Below, one piece after another: positions 1-11,419 of a stretch of 64,000 bases of DNA. A program made the position numbers and the translations under genes. The stretch's first letter is position 1. Each line of letters opens with the position of its first letter. This stretch comes from Corydoras sp. C115 (lineage: Eukaryota > Chordata > Actinopteri > Siluriformes > Callichthyidae): positions 3,971,001-4,035,000 of the forward strand of contig JAFMOC010000017.1 of assembly GCA_019802505.1 (NCBI GenBank), written 5' to 3'. Under the pieces are notes generated by a model. It did not search any database and was not told the DNA's origin. It saw only the letters and a list, made by a program, of their open reading frames with translations.

Positions 1-1405
1 TTCACTGCTGTGTCAAGAAATGCCAAACTTAAAGTAAAATCTATGTATTAACATGTGCTTTCAATTTGTGTTTTGGTAAACGGATGTTGAGTTGGTGCCA
101 AGAAATAGAGAATCCATAGTGTCATCAGCAAAAGGTGCAAAAACCAACATTTGGCATGTGTCACTATGTGTGATCTCACAAGCTTCCTTTAATGAAACGT
201 ACAAATTAGACACATTTTTTCCTGTGTACCACTAAAGACGACATTTCATCTTTGCCTTTCAGTCTGTGTAAATCACGTTTTTTGGTTACAATCTAACTTG
301 TTTAGGCGAATGTTAACTTTACTAAATAGATGGGGGCAAGCAGATGTTATCAGATGTTTGGTAAATGCGTTGTCAGCATGTGTGAAAGACATGATATAAA
401 AAAAAGTGTTCACACATTTTGTAGGGTTACAACTTGAAATAAAAATGCTCCTCACTGGTTGGATTATTATTTGGCATACATTTATGCACAATTTCTATTT
501 AGAAATCTGTTTATTGCATAAGTATTCACATTGCTGACTCAGCAGCTTCATATTCAAGTATTTCAATCAGCTCACACAATTAGATCTCAAAATTAGATCT
601 CTGCTTAGGTGTCTCAAATATCAAGCTGCACTCAAGGCGGTTTGTATTACAGAAAGATCTTCATCAGTGGCAGATTCGGAATCCATTGATATGAATCATT
701 TATATATAAAGTAAAGATCATTAAATAATGTTGTTATTATTGCCTATTATTGGATGAGGTGCTGTGCCATATTAATATCTAATAACTAGGACGCAAAGTT
801 CTATCTGTGAATGTCAGGAGTTAAGTAAAGGCCCTCATTACCGAAACCCACTAAATATGCATTTGTTTTGGAACAAAACATTATTTAACAAAAAGTTAAT
901 AAATCTACAGCAATTGTTCCTAAAGATAATGCAAACCGTCAAATAAATAAATAATATATGTATATATGTAAAATTTTCAATTCACAATAAACCTGAGAAC
1001 TTGGAAGGGAGTCAAATAACTTTCAATGTGCTCTATATACTTTGATAAATCTAACTTGAGTAACAGGTTTTTTTTTTTTTTTGAGTAACAGGTTTAAATC
1101 TAATTTGACCAAAGCGGAGATGCCGTTCTAAAATTAGAATCTGGGACAACTTTGCAAGCCATGACCTGAATATGCACCCACTATGTAAACTGTTACTGTT
1201 AATGTCTCACAGATAATTTGTTGTAACCGTTGGTGCAGCAAAGACACATCTTTCTCCTCACTGCCTAAACTGTACTCAAAAGGATCATATTGCATTCTTT
1301 TAGTAAATATTTTGTTTCCAAGGTGGCAAAGTTTTATCTGAATGGAAATATCAACAGGAAGGGAAATTACAGGAGAAGTTACGAAGGGAGGAGAATGTGT
1401 GCAGG
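1..1405. other. AT-rich intergenic DNA upstream of the cytokine gene
   Basis: I see no gene here. The stretch holds short direct repeats, for example an AGATCT-containing motif twice near 582-600. A T-tract at about 1068-1082 is flanked by a direct repeat (see findings). The last few hundred bases are the likely proximal promoter of the cytokine gene. Confidence 0.6.
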
Positions 1406-1411
1406 TATAAA
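1406..1411 (+). promoter_or_regulatory. TATA box of the cytokine gene
   Basis: TATAAA followed by TT lies 112 bp before the chosen ATG. That would place transcription start near 1435-1440 and give a 5' UTR of about 80 bases. Short 5' UTRs with a TATA box are common for IL-10 family cytokine genes. The start site itself is inferred. Confidence 0.45.
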
Positions 1412-1517
1412 TTGAATGTTGACTGATGAGGACAATTAGTCAGGTGCGCTGTGTTTACTGGCGTGACTTCGCAAACTGTTTTAAGGGATCCAAGAGTGAT
1501 TCAGTCAGGGTGGAGGT

Positions 1518-1785
1518 ATGGCTGCTGTCATAATGTGTACAGTTATCCAGCTTCTGACTTTAGCTGCGCATGAGTGTGCAGCCAGACTGGAGAGGGACAG
1601 ATGTGTTACACATCCACCGTGTTTAGACCTATTAGTTGTGGAAAGAATAACCCATAATATCAGTAAAGAAACGGTGAGTAGACTTTTTTTTATCATTTTA
1701 TTTTGAGCTATTTATTTACACAATTCTCTTTAACCTACTGGAATTGTAATTGTTGGTTTTTATTATATAGATTTATATTATTATT

Positions 1786-1819
<34 letters not shown>

Positions 1820-3060
1820 GTAGTAGTAGTAGTAATAGTAGTAGTAGTATATTAAAAGATGTATTCAGTAAAGGGCTACAACACAAACTCAATAAGACAA
1901 ATGAAAAAAACAGGAACTCTATGTAGGAGGGGGTCAAATGATTATGGACTTTTAGTTTTTGGATTTGTTTTTTATACCATCTAATGATTTAAAACTTTCT
2001 CTTTCACTCTATTTATCCACATACACATATATCTATATAATTTCAGCCAGGTACAGATCATGACAACATTTTATTGAAGAGCCAAACATTTGACAAAATT
2101 CGTAAACAGGTAAATTATTCATTTATTTATAATTTATATATATTGTATTTGCTATCCATTGCTACTCTGTGACTCTGTTCATCACAAGGAACTACTTGTA
2201 TGTCTTTTCTTTGCAGAAATATCTCCATAGTTGTGTCCTAGGAAAAATAATTGACTTTTTTGAGACAGTATTTAGATACGCCTGGCAAAACTCCAATGAC
2301 TCCTTCACTGCTAACTACACTGAGCTGATCTCAGTCATGGACAGCGTGAGGAGATGCACTTTTAAAGTAATCACTACTAATGATGCTCTCCAAATATTTT
2401 TAAATTAATAAACTGGTTACAGCTAAGTCAATTGTGGAATAATAATAATGATAATAGGTTTCATTTTTCACTCAGCAGTTATTGGACATCCACAGTACAA
2501 TCAAATCTATAGGACTATTTCATAACTCCAAATCACGCATCATATCTTAAACAGAAAATCTTATCCTGAGTCATGTTTAATGTTAATTTCAGATTAAACG
2601 ATGTACAAGTTTGTATCAAAAGTCTTCCAGGGAACCTGTATCAGAGGTATGTCCATGCAAACTTACATCGATAAACAGCGCTTTATTAATTAGCCATAGA
2701 CACAGGATTATAGCTTCTAACATGTTTGACTTAGATATCTGAAGCAGATATGACTCCAGAAGAGGTAGCTATTTTTCAGCTGCAAAAATTGACCTACGCC
2801 AGTGAAAGAGTATGTATGAATTTCTCAGATATTTAATTGAGGACGTTCAGCTCATGTCATGTCAATTGTTGAATTTCAATAATGTGTCAGTTATTCATTA
2901 TGATTCTAATACGTATTTACTTACTTTTCTTCTCCCTCTCTCTCCTTTTCTATGAAAAACTTAGTTAAATGTCACAAGCATTCAAGAAAGGGCCATGGAT
3001 GAAGTAAAATCTCTGCATTACTATATTCCTGGGAGAGGCTTTCAAAAGACAAACAGCTAG
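1518..3060 (+). CDS. il26: IL-10 family (class II) cytokine, probably interleukin-26
   Basis: Secreted alpha-helical cytokine acting through class II cytokine receptors. Six exons can be read: 1518-1673, 2047-2109, 2217-2366, 2593-2646, 2735-2809 and 2965-3060 (stop TAG). All are bounded by AG/GT and all introns are phase 0, giving 197 residues. Residues 1-22 form a hydrophobic signal peptide. Cysteines at 29 (or 35), 79, 120 and 127 sit where the four disulfide cysteines of IL-10 and IL-26 lie. N-glycosylation sequons are at N47, N100, N106 and N168. Exon sizes (156, 63, 150, 54, 75, 96) follow the IL-10 family pattern, except that the usual exon 4 region is split in two. There is no basic C-terminal tail as in interferon gamma. 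The locus (convergent with dyrk2, on the IFNG side) points to il26; il22 is the main alternative. The family call is firm and the member call moderate. The start is the first ATG after the TATA box. Confidence 0.8.
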
Positions 3061-3540
3061 ATGGAGGCTTTTTGTATTATTGCTAAAAAATATAAAATGA
3101 TATTTTTTATATTGAGCTGTTTAACAAATCGTACCAAATGTCTAGTTAGCCAATTAAGGTCAGCTGTATAAAGCAAGCCAAAGTCATTTATTGGCTTTTG
3201 TCTTGAGAATCTACATTAAATACAACTGACGTGTCATAGATAGAGCCCACGGTATATTTGTAAATATATTTTTTTCTGATATAATGTCATGCAACAATTT
3301 TGAAATACATTGGGAGGTGGCTGTAACCTTGTTTTAAGTGGGGATAAACTAAACTTTAAAAGGCATTTAAAATGTTACACTGATATAAATAGGTTTTCTT
3401 TAAAAAGGAAAGTCAACATGATATGCACTTACACATTATACACTGTGGCTCAGTTCATACATGAAGGGAAAAGCAGCTCTGGCCATGATATGTTATTATA
3501 AATACTGCTTCATATAATTTACTAAAGTAATAATAATGAA
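3061..3540 (+). other. 3' UTR and downstream flank of the cytokine gene
   Basis: AT-rich non-coding sequence follows the stop. An ATTAAA at 3215-3220 is the best polyadenylation signal, followed by T/GT-rich sequence around 3240-3280. ATTTA motifs typical of unstable cytokine mRNAs occur nearby (for example about 3186). The end of the transcript is inferred. Confidence 0.4.
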
Positions 3541-3888
3541 GGCGGCACGGTGGCTTAGTGGTTAGCCCGTTCGCCTCTCAGCGCTAGGGATTCCCGGTTC
3601 GAATCCCAATCTGGGTGGAGTTTCCATGTTCTCCCCGTGTCCGCGTGGGTTTCCTCCAGGTTCTCCGGTTTCCTCCCACAGTCCAAAAACATGGATCAAG
3701 TCAATTGAATTCTCAAAAATTGCCCCATATAGTGTGTCTGTGTGAGTGAGTGTGTGCCCAGCGATGGATTGGCACCCTGTCCCGGGTCTGTCTGCCCAGC
3801 GCCCGAGACGTTCTCCCCTGGATGGGCATGGGGAACCCCACCGCGACCCTAATAGAGGATAAAGCAGGAGACAATGAATGAATGAATG
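3541..3888 (+). mobile_element. Full-length tRNA-derived SINE (mermaid/DANA-like)
   Basis: The head starts GGCGGCACGGTGGCTTAGTG and carries pol III A-box and B-box (GGTTCGAATCCC) motifs. A conserved body follows (TTTCCATGTTCTCCCCGTGT, then GTTCTCCCCTGGATGGGCAT), ending in an (AATG)n tail. A 12-bp target site duplication AATAATAATGAA is present at 3529-3540 and 3889-3900. This copy serves as the reference for the family in this window. Confidence 0.85.
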
Positions 3889-3900
3889 AATAATAATGAA

Positions 3901-5884
3901 TATATAATGGAGTCATAAAACCACCTTAGTTCTATAAGAAACAATCTAAGACAACAGATTTCACTATGTATAATAATACGTTTTTAGAAAGAACAAAATA
4001 AGTAAACTTAATTTTAATAACATAAAATAACATAACTGCATTGACAATTAAGAATCTTGTTTGTGGGAATTTAGTTTCATTTTTGATGAAGGTGCAACTT
4101 GCTTTATTTCATCTCTGTTTGTGGGTAGTGCACAGCTCACTTAAGATCCTGCAACAGGATCAATGACATGCCACTTTTATGCTGAGCCTGCGATTATTGT
4201 CATGTTACATGACCCAGTTTGGATCAACTCAAATAACACATTGCCAAATGATACCACAATTCTTTTAAGAGCTTAAACCAATTGGGATTTGTTGCAAAAT
4301 CTAAGAAAAGCATAACCTCTATTTATTTATGGTTTTTACTCACTTTTAAATAGGATTAGTAATTTGGAATGTGCTAAAAGCCCATGTTTTCAATTGATTT
4401 CAGCTTCAGCTGTTTGAAAGACAGTAGATGCCACTGATACCCCATATATCGTCAGATTGTTAAAAGCAGACAGATATGGACAGCAGGCAGGACATATGCA
4501 TGTTGTTTGTATGAAGCTACACCGTTGTGTCGAATGAAGACTGGCATTGTCCTGCTAAAATAGACAGAGAGTTACCTGCTTCAACACCAAAGGTACTTTC
4601 ACATTTATGTGTGTTACCCAAGGTCTGGGCACTAACGCGCCATACAGATGACCGACGATGGTCATCTATCTGTAACAACAGCCTGGAGAGTACCTTAAAT
4701 ATATAGTACAGAGAATGCAGTAAAGATTTTCCACAAAACATGTTAAAACATGGAGTCACTCGAAGACAGCACACATTTTTACTTCATCTAAGATAAGCTT
4801 GAGCATGAAAACTCACCGATATTCCTGTGTTTATGTGATGTGCGACTTTATGTTTAATTATAAGCAATTTGTTGATTTTTTGTATTAACTGATAATGTTT
4901 TTCCAAAGTACGTCCAAAATCATGTAAATATCTTTAGCACAACAGGAAGGTTTGTTATGTAATGTTATATAGGGGCTCAAAAATTACACACAATCTCGTT
5001 CCAAATGTGGTGATTACAAAATAGAATGAACGTTGTCAGTGAAAAGACAGGAAGTTCTTTTTTCTATCGTCAAAAGACTTGTTTTTTTTATTGTGTATTT
5101 AAAAATGGTCTCAACTTGTTTGGAGGAAGGATTGTCTGAATGTGGAAGTTGTTATTGTCTCAAAGACAGCAGGTTTCCCAGGAGCTGTAACTGCAAAACA
5201 AGCTAAATTTACCACACCTTCACCGCCATGCTTGACAGTTAAAAAAAAAAGCTGCCTGAGGTAATTTACTGTGTTTTGGTTTCGTAAATATTTTTCTGTG
5301 TATCGCCATTTTGGTCTCATCTGATCTGAAGATAACGTTTTAGATCTTTTAAATACTGTTTGAATTAAATTTGGTGGAAACATGTCTCGCTGTCTTCTTT
5401 TTAAAGAGTAGGTCACACTTCTGGGTGATTACTAGGTTGTTAGTAACACTCAGATGCTAACAACTTTAATAAAAAATTCAGAAAATATGATGCATTAACT
5501 ACTTTTAGATTTTATTGAAGCTTATTTTAATAAAAACAGAAATAAAAAGGGATTTTTCTAACAGTACTCCTTTCCTAAGGTTAGGAGACACACACCAGTG
5601 TTAGATCACACCAACCAAATGCACAAACAAAACTGACTAAAAGCTTGTTTTGCATTTAACCGATTGTTCCAAATATAGTTTTCATGGGAAGGAGCTCAGG
5701 TGTCCTTTCATTGGATTAAATCTAATACCACTTATTTACCACAGTGACATTTGTGTTTGCACAACAATCCAAAACACTGATGAGAGTACCTTAATGCCAT
5801 TTTGTGTGACATTTAACCAGGTTTGCACCTATATACACTAAACCTTACTTACAGTAAATATAATAGAGTTACACACTTCTTATC
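3901..5884. other. Intergenic DNA with decayed DNA-transposon-like stretches
   Basis: No gene is seen. About 4510-4700 resembles a decayed interspersed repeat common in fish genomes (segment with GGCATTGTCCTGCTAAAATA and a later GGGCACTAACGCGCCATACA). About 5110-5400 resembles the mobile-element motif around CACCGCCATGCTTGACAGTT and ATTTTGGTCTCATCTGATCT. Both matches rest on memory of repeat types and are not classified further. Confidence 0.35.
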
Positions 5885-6480
5885 CATTGTGCCAGAGCTA
5901 CTTACCATATTGATGCATTCTGTAGTTCTACAATTACAAACTGTTGTCTATCCGTTTCTCTAAATACGGATCTTGTGTTGTTTTTTCATTTGTAAGTCCC
6001 TTTGGATAATAGTGTCTGCTAAATAACTAAATGTAAATACATTGCTAGTCTCCTTTAGTCGGTTTTTAATGGTCAGATCCACCTGGTAGCATAATGTGTG
6101 TTTGAGGGTTCTAAAACACTGACCACTTACTGTCCTTTCTAATAGAAATTTACTAAATTGCTCCAAATGTAAAAATCAGCATCATCTGTTGTTACACAGT
6201 TTCTGTTTTTTATCCTCTAATCCTTCATTAATGTTTGTAAGTTGCTGCCTGCCGAATACTGAAGGCTGGATAATTGGTCTCAGTTTAGCAATGAAGTTGT
6301 TTTAAATATTACAACACTTCTATGTCTGAGGCAGTCATAGACCTGTGGTTAAGGAACCAGCCTTGTGACCTGAAGGTCCTCCTGGTCCTGGTCCCACCAA
6401 GTACTCTGGCTGAAATTTCCTGGGGCAAGGCACCTAACCGTAATTACCGTATACAACGCTGCCTACTGTGTTCTAGCGTC

Positions 6481-6545
<65 letters not shown>

Positions 6546-6835
6546 CACGGCACAGATGGGTTAAATGTGGAGGACTAATTCCTTTGTGTGTAAGCATTCT
6601 TTATAAAATGACACACTGCAACATCAGTGTCACTGCAGTGCTGAGAACCATCAACCAAAAATAATACCTGCTCTGTGATGATCTTGTGGGTTTCCTGACC
6701 ATTACAGAATAAAGTCATGAAGACTATTTCTATCAAAATGTGCTTATAAACAGTCTACAGTCAGTAATACTAGAACTACAAAACACATTCATATGGTAAG
6801 TGACGCTGATAAATGGGTGTGCAAACACAGAGGTG
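5885..6835. mobile_element. Palindromic MITE copy interrupted by SINE sequences
   Basis: The left part (about 5898-5955 and 6040-6160) and the right part (about 6600-6830) match the two halves of the complete MITE at 12951-13432. Between them are a SINE 3' tail at about 5985-6040 (motif TTTGGATAATAGTGTCTGCT) and a GT-rich SINE at 6322-6590. The layering gives an order of events: MITE first, SINEs later. Confidence 0.5.
6322..6590 (+). mobile_element. tRNA-derived SINE with internal (GT)n tract
   Basis: The head has a degenerate tRNA-like promoter (GACCTGTGGTTAAGG). The V-SINE-type motif GGGCAAGGCACCTAACCGTA follows, then about 29 GT repeats at 6485-6543 and a short 3' segment. Related copies in reverse orientation lie near 25.9-26.6, 54.6 and 60.0 kb, also with CA/GT tracts in the middle. 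Confidence 0.5.
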
Positions 6836-8047
6836 TACTAAGTAAAGTGGCTTGTGACAGTTTATTCATTTTATAAATACATTTATTTTACACATTTAAA
6901 ACAATTTCATTGTTTTGTAATTAAAGACTATATGTCAAAATCTGCAACTGTAATCCACCTCTAACTTAACTAACATGTAGCAAAAACCATCTCACCTCCT
7001 GCTGGTATTTTTTTTTAGTACAACAGCTGATAAGGGATTCCCAAACATCCTGTTTCTCATGCTCGGTGCTTTTACCGTGATTACACATGTACGTTGATTC
7101 TACTAAGCTTTGAGCTTGCTTAACTTCTTTGTGTTTGCATCTTAATTCCAAAATTTTTAACTTCAAACTTTTCTTAAACAACGAATGGTCATTTAAATGT
7201 GTCTTCTGAAGTACTTATACTATTTTTTTAAACTTAGGTGAGAAACCCCAACCTCCTGTCACTTCTGGTAAGTAGGCAGTTGATGAGGCTTACGATAAAT
7301 AAGACCACAGACCCAACCCTCTAACAATGCGCGAGAAAAAGATTACGCACCTACAGTTAGAGTGGTTGCTTAGCTACTGAGGTTGATTCTACCAGAGGAT
7401 ACACAAAAACTGAATTATAATTTAGTCTAGTTGTACATTCAGCTCTTTTCCCAGTAATTACTTATTTAATAAAAATAACAACATTTTATTTACTGAAGCA
7501 ATAGCAAGTTTCATTCTGTGTTCAGGGAGTAGACATGACTACCTGTATGTATAAACTCAGCAGTTTCGTTCTCAGTCAATTGTAGTCCTACAAATGAAAT
7601 GCATCTATAATCACTTGGCATTTAAAGCAATTAAACATTTGATTATAAGATTTTAAGATTATCTTAAAGGGGATTAACGTTTTAAGATGGAATGTTAGAC
7701 GGAAACAATGGTTTAACTTTACAAGACTTGAGTTAGTCCAAGCTAAGTTCAAATGACTTCATTTCCACCACATTGACCTCTGAAACAATTTATGTTGGTC
7801 ATCTCACAAAACAACTTTGTGTAACTCTTGCCTTGCTTACCACATTTTAAATCTTAATGAGATTTTTTTTTTTCAGTGAATCAGAATGCATTTTTTTTCA
7901 ACTTGAATAAATCAGATTGACACTACATGCTAAGTCACTGTACAGTAGAAGTAGACTTTAGTGCGAGGGGTTTGATTGTACAGTCAGGACAGAGTGATGG
8001 GTTGAACACCTTGTTATGTGTTTTTTTAGGGTCTAAATATCTTATAT

Positions 8048-8050
<3 letters not shown>
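6836..8050. other. AT-rich intergenic DNA, no gene
   Basis: No convincing coding sequence. A 30-bp segment at about 7239-7268 is flanked by a good acceptor and a perfect donor (GTAAGT), but I could not link it to any other exon. Confidence 0.5.

Positions 8051-8053
<3 letters not shown>

Positions 8054-8128
<75 letters not shown>
8054..8128. repeat. (AT)n microsatellite followed by (TAAT)n
   Basis: About 37 pure AT repeats, then four TAAT repeats. Such long pure tracts are likely to be length-polymorphic. Confidence 0.95.
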
Positions 8129-8133
<5 letters not shown>

Positions 8134-8149
8134 TTAATTATATTAATAA

Positions 8150-10290
8150 CACATACCTTATTGGCGACATTAACCAAGGTCCATGGTCTCATGTCATACT
8201 GCTTTAAGTTGATTTACTGTGCTTTCATTGTTATCTAAAATTATTGAGTCACGTCTGTCCTTATTACAAACACAATGGACAGATTTAATTCATATTTCAT
8301 ATTATTTTAAAATAAACATGTTTCACTCATATGTACAACATCCGTATATTGAGCTTTGGTGACTTATTTACGCACAAATCAGTTAAGATTTTATCTTTCT
8401 TGTTCTAACACTAATTTTTCTTCCTTATTTTGCCATTAAGCCAATTCAGGACATATGCTCTCTCATTTAAAACTCATCGTCTCAGTGACTGCTAGTTTCT
8501 CAGGTATTCTGATTGCAGCTTTACATCACCATGGTCCCACCACCATGCTTGCAGTGGGTATGAGGTGGTTGTGGTGATGAACCGTGTTTGAATTTCCACA
8601 AACCCATACTTTCACCAAGCTCATACTTCTAAAGAAAGGGTTTCGGTTTGGTTTGTTTAGATAAAAGTTGGCAAATCTAAGATATGTTGCCATGCTTATT
8701 GGCAAGAGTTTTTCTTTACGTAACCCTTATGCAGTATAACTGTGTTGTCAAACATTTAATCTGTATTCTGTTACATCTGTGAAGTAATACAAATTAAATA
8801 ATAGTATTTAATATAGCTAAGCATCATAAGATCTGAACCTGGATTAAATTTGTTAAGACTCCCACTCTTGGCATGGTGGAAAAAGTTTGAAATTGATCAG
8901 CATTAGATACTACTCAGGATTAGGTCATCTATTTAATGTATATTCACTTTTGGTATATACGATATACAAGTGTATATTGTACACTTCAATGAGGCAATGA
9001 TTTATTTACCTGATTTAAACCTTGACGTTATGAGCCATGCATGTGTAACACCATCTCTGCTAAGCTATTAAACATTATTGATGCGTCTACACAATTGTGC
9101 ACAGCAATATTGTAGGCCCCTGACTCTACGCAGAAGACTTTATAAAGTCACAGATGTGTGGGAGTTAAAAGAGTTCTTATTCTTCCCAAGGTTTCAATTA
9201 TCTAACCACCACAATGACAGACAGATTGTAGGTGACCAATCAAATTAGCACAAATTACAACCGATGACACAATCATAAAATAGTGAAATAAATCAAAATT
9301 TAGTAAAAAAAAAAATCATATTACTGTATGTTTATCGTCGCATCACATTCAACAGGTGTAAAGATCGGTAGTGCCTACAGTACTTTGTTTAATAACGTAT
9401 TTGTAATTTGTTAAAATACAAATAAGATTATAATACGCATTGCTAGTCACCACTATTGCACGGATTCCTACAGTCACACAAGTTATGAAATATACGCTAT
9501 AATATATCCAAATGTACATATTTCCATACATACAGTTTGGTAATTATATGGTTTTGAAAGCACATTTGGTACATTTGCAGTCCAACCTTGCATTTGCATA
9601 TGGAAAAGCAGAGCAACTGGGTTTCCATATGCTGACATCTCATAACGACTCACATCTTGATTTCCTGTGTATTTTTAGTTGAGTTGCAGTGCACAATGCG
9701 GTTGTAGGCATGTGGGGGGTAACAAACAAACCATGCCTTCATACTAATCCCCTGTATGTTACAACTGTAAAGTGATCAAAACATATACAGTATGTTTGTG
9801 GTTTATGTGTAACGCATTAATCAATATTATTCAAAATATGTTATAATGTCGCCGAGGTCATGAGCATAACAACAATTCTTTCTGTATAACACTTATAAAC
9901 ATGTGATATTTCAAATAATTTTGGTTGCTGCTGTTTGGTTGCATTGTGATGGTTCTGATGTAGCATATGTTAATGGGATCTAGATGACTCAGGTGCTCCG
10001 TTCTCCACCCACTGCTTAAACAATGTCGCCTTTTTCACCCCGTCCCCTTTGTGAACATGCTATACTCAAGCCTCTTTTCTCCCACCTCCTACACCAAAAC
10101 CAAAACGAAGACATTTCAATCCCTCACAAGGCACCTACACAGTGCGAGTAATTTTTTATATATTTATATACATTTAAATAAATAGCATATAGATGTTGTT
10201 TTTTTTTTGTATTTATTTGTTCGAACGAAAGGAACAATTGAAAAGTAATTTAACTATAATGTCCAAATATTTAACATTCAACAAAATTCC
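8150..10290. other. Intergenic DNA, no gene recognised
   Basis: AT-rich and mostly unique. About 8520-8680 contains a decayed interspersed-repeat motif (CCACCACCATGCTTGCAGTG). About 9570-9660 is a unique block containing an octamer ATTTGCAT. I see nothing coding. Confidence 0.5.
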
Positions 10291-10297
10291 TTTTTAG

Positions 10298-10510
10298 GTA
10301 TGGATGGTGGTATGGTCATGTATAACTGTGTTAATTGATTTAGCTAATTCTGATCCAGATAGCACAATCATTTATAACCCTCATTTTGATCTGGCCTACT
10401 TCCCATATGAATGGATGGCACTTGGGCTTCTCCAGATTGAAAGCTGTGAGCTTGAGCTACATACACTCAAATGTCAGCAAAAAGTGGCTCAAATTTTTGA
10501 TTCGCTTGAG
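10298..10510 (+). other. Orphan exon-like open reading frame
   Basis: A 213-bp phase-0 open stretch (71 codons) lies between a pyrimidine-rich acceptor (TTCCTTTTTAG) and a GTGACT donor. Its translation has balanced composition and a charged, helix-like end (residues ELELHTLKCQQKVAQIFDSL). I do not recognise a family. It does not look like interferon gamma, and no partner exon was found. It lies where vertebrate ifng would be expected, so it is recorded. It may be chance. Confidence 0.2.
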
Positions 10511-10624
10511 GTGACTTTATAAACGAGGGACTTGGTTGAGTCAGTCATAGTTTGTTAGTCCCCTTTACAATATTCTTTAGATAAGGTTTTATTTAGGAAG
10601 TGAAACAGAACTGCATTTACACTA

Positions 10625-10687
10625 ACATAGTGGGGTGGGGTGTATGGTATATATAATATAGATATATAATAGTGGGGTGGGGTGTAT

Positions 10688-10785
<98 letters not shown>

Positions 10786-10794
10786 TATATATAT
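10625..10794. repeat. (AT)n microsatellite with duplicated flanking motif
   Basis: A 25-bp motif beginning ATAGTGGGGTGGGGTGTATG occurs twice about 45 bp apart (near 10627 and 10670). The second copy runs into about 50 AT repeats. Slippage or unequal exchange at the AT tract probably copied the unique flank. Confidence 0.85.
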
Positions 10795-11189
10795 GAAATC
10801 AGATTAAATTATACAGTAGGAGTTTGAAACACACTGCGCATTTAGGAACCTCATTAATGTTGCTGGTTTAATATAGAGTATCATTCAGCCAGAAGTTTCA
10901 ATAATAGCTTGGCTGTGACAGTCCATAACAATACCATGTACCCCCTCTAGTGGTTGAAGTAAGATATTACAAACCAGAGCGAAATAAAGTCTTTATATAC
11001 TGTATTTTGTGTCAACAATAAAATCGTAAATTGATCGAGCAGATTAAATCACAAGCTAACTTTAGAACATGAAATTGATAAATGGATATATATTATATAT
11101 ATTAAACGTAATAAACTTTATTAAATAAGTTAATTACGACTAGTTTGTTATAGCAAATACACTTAAAATAGCAACAACAATAATAATAA

Positions 11190-11364
11190 CAGTACTTATT
11201 ATTATTCTTATTATTATTATTATTATTATCCATCCATCTATCCATTATATTCCTCTTTATCCTGTACTAGGGTCACAAGGTGTTTCCTCATGCCAATCCA
11301 GGGGAGAACGATTCAGGCGCTGGGCAGATACACCCAGGATAGATCGCCAATCCATCGCTGGGCA

Positions 11365-11416
<52 letters not shown>
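11190..11416 (-). repeat. SINE 3' fragment embedded in an (ATT)n microsatellite
   Basis: A reverse-strand 3' fragment of the mermaid-like SINE spans about 11228-11366 (ATCCAGGGGAGAACG and GCGCTGGGCAGATACACCCA). ATT repeats flank it at about 11195-11227 and 11367-11416. Either the SINE inserted into the microsatellite or the ATT runs grew from its tail. Confidence 0.7.

Positions 11417-11419
<3 letters not shown>

Noticed and set aside
1518..3060. Interferon gamma as identity of the left gene
   Set aside because: Six phase-0 exons, four IL-10-type cysteines and no basic C-terminal tail do not fit interferon gamma, which has four exons.
3541..3620. Functional tRNA genes suggested by A/B-box motifs
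   Set aside because: The sequences lack a foldable cloverleaf with anticodon and acceptor stems. They are SINE heads.
6485..6543. Valine/cysteine-rich ORFs over GT tracts (also near 50149 and 59991)
   Set aside because: Direct translation of dinucleotide repeats.
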